A program made the translations under genes and the position numbers. A DNA stretch of 51,228 nt, taken from positions 1 through 51,228 of the forward strand of contig JAZUIV010000054.1 of NCBI GenBank assembly GCA_045642485.1. Direction: 5' to 3'. This stretch comes from Cacconaster sp045642485 (GTDB taxonomy: Bacteria; Bacteroidota; Bacteroidia; Bacteroidales; UBA932). Each line of letters starts with the position of its first letter. The first letter of the stretch is position 1. A model generated the notes under the pieces. The model made no database searches. It was not told the DNA's origin and was given only the letters and a program-made list of their open reading frames with translations. Below, piece by piece: positions 51,205 to 51,228 of this stretch.

Positions 51205-51228
51205 AAGCAAGGTGATAACGCGTTGATA

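Noticed and set aside
1..51228. CRISPR arrays, insertion sequences, integrases
   Set aside because: No regularly spaced direct repeats, transposase or recombinase genes were seen; the AbiE pair shows no flanking terminal repeats.

Overview
This window looks like a chromosomal segment of a member of the Bacteroidales (Bacteroidota). The signs are promoters of the TAnnTTTG type with few Shine-Dalgarno sites, many secreted proteins and lipoproteins, a V-type rather than F-type ATPase operon with the DUF2764 subunit, and a methylmalonyl-CoA decarboxylase locus with a lamin-tail/OadG fusion. I cannot fix the genus from sequence alone.

Layout, left to right. 1-600 is gene-poor and carries a decayed rarA fragment on the minus strand. 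600-3087 holds a TolB-like propeller protein, an outer-membrane barrel and a TlpA-like thioredoxin lipoprotein. 3098-11235 is a tightly packed plus-strand run: rlmD, ribokinase, a sugar permease, a C1 peptidase, pssA, a GH20 hexosaminidase and a tandem-DUF1080 lipoprotein, closed by a bidirectional terminator. 11307-24127 (minus) is an efflux locus: tolC, an HlyD-type adaptor, an FtsX-type permease, a wrecked permease remnant, an ABC ATPase, a second permease, a small lipoprotein, an AbiE toxin-antitoxin pair, and finally a sigma54-type response regulator with its histidine kinase. Upstream of tolC lie a -24/-12-like promoter and two 17-bp palindromes spaced two helical turns apart, the expected layout of a target for that regulator.

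24275-27664 (minus) encodes one 1129-residue polypeptide that carries a complete amino-acid-type ABC importer: permease, an internal lipobox-like segment, substrate-binding lobes arranged as half/full/half, a second membrane anchor, the ATPase and a C-terminal extension. It is the most unusual gene here. It is followed by a GH99-like secreted protein, tRNA-Ala(GGC), a TIM-barrel isomerase-like lipoprotein and a DASS transporter.

31637-38688 is a seven-gene V-ATPase operon (E, DUF2764, A, B, D, I, K), with phosphoglucomutase/phosphomannomutase next. 40349-45171 carries a putative Mn transporter, a YtxH/holin-like membrane pair, DciA-like DUF721, recF, a TPR protein and yebC. 45198-49751 is the propionate module: methylmalonyl-CoA epimerase, carboxyltransferase, LTD-OadG, biotin carrier and OadB. 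The last gene is a lactonase-like propeller lipoprotein, followed by a hairpin-rich edge with two related 50-bp-spaced palindromic units.

A sodium theme links several parts (inference): the decarboxylase exports Na+, the V-ATPase K subunit carries residues resembling the Na+ ligands of Enterococcus NtpK, and the DASS transporter is probably a Na+ symporter.
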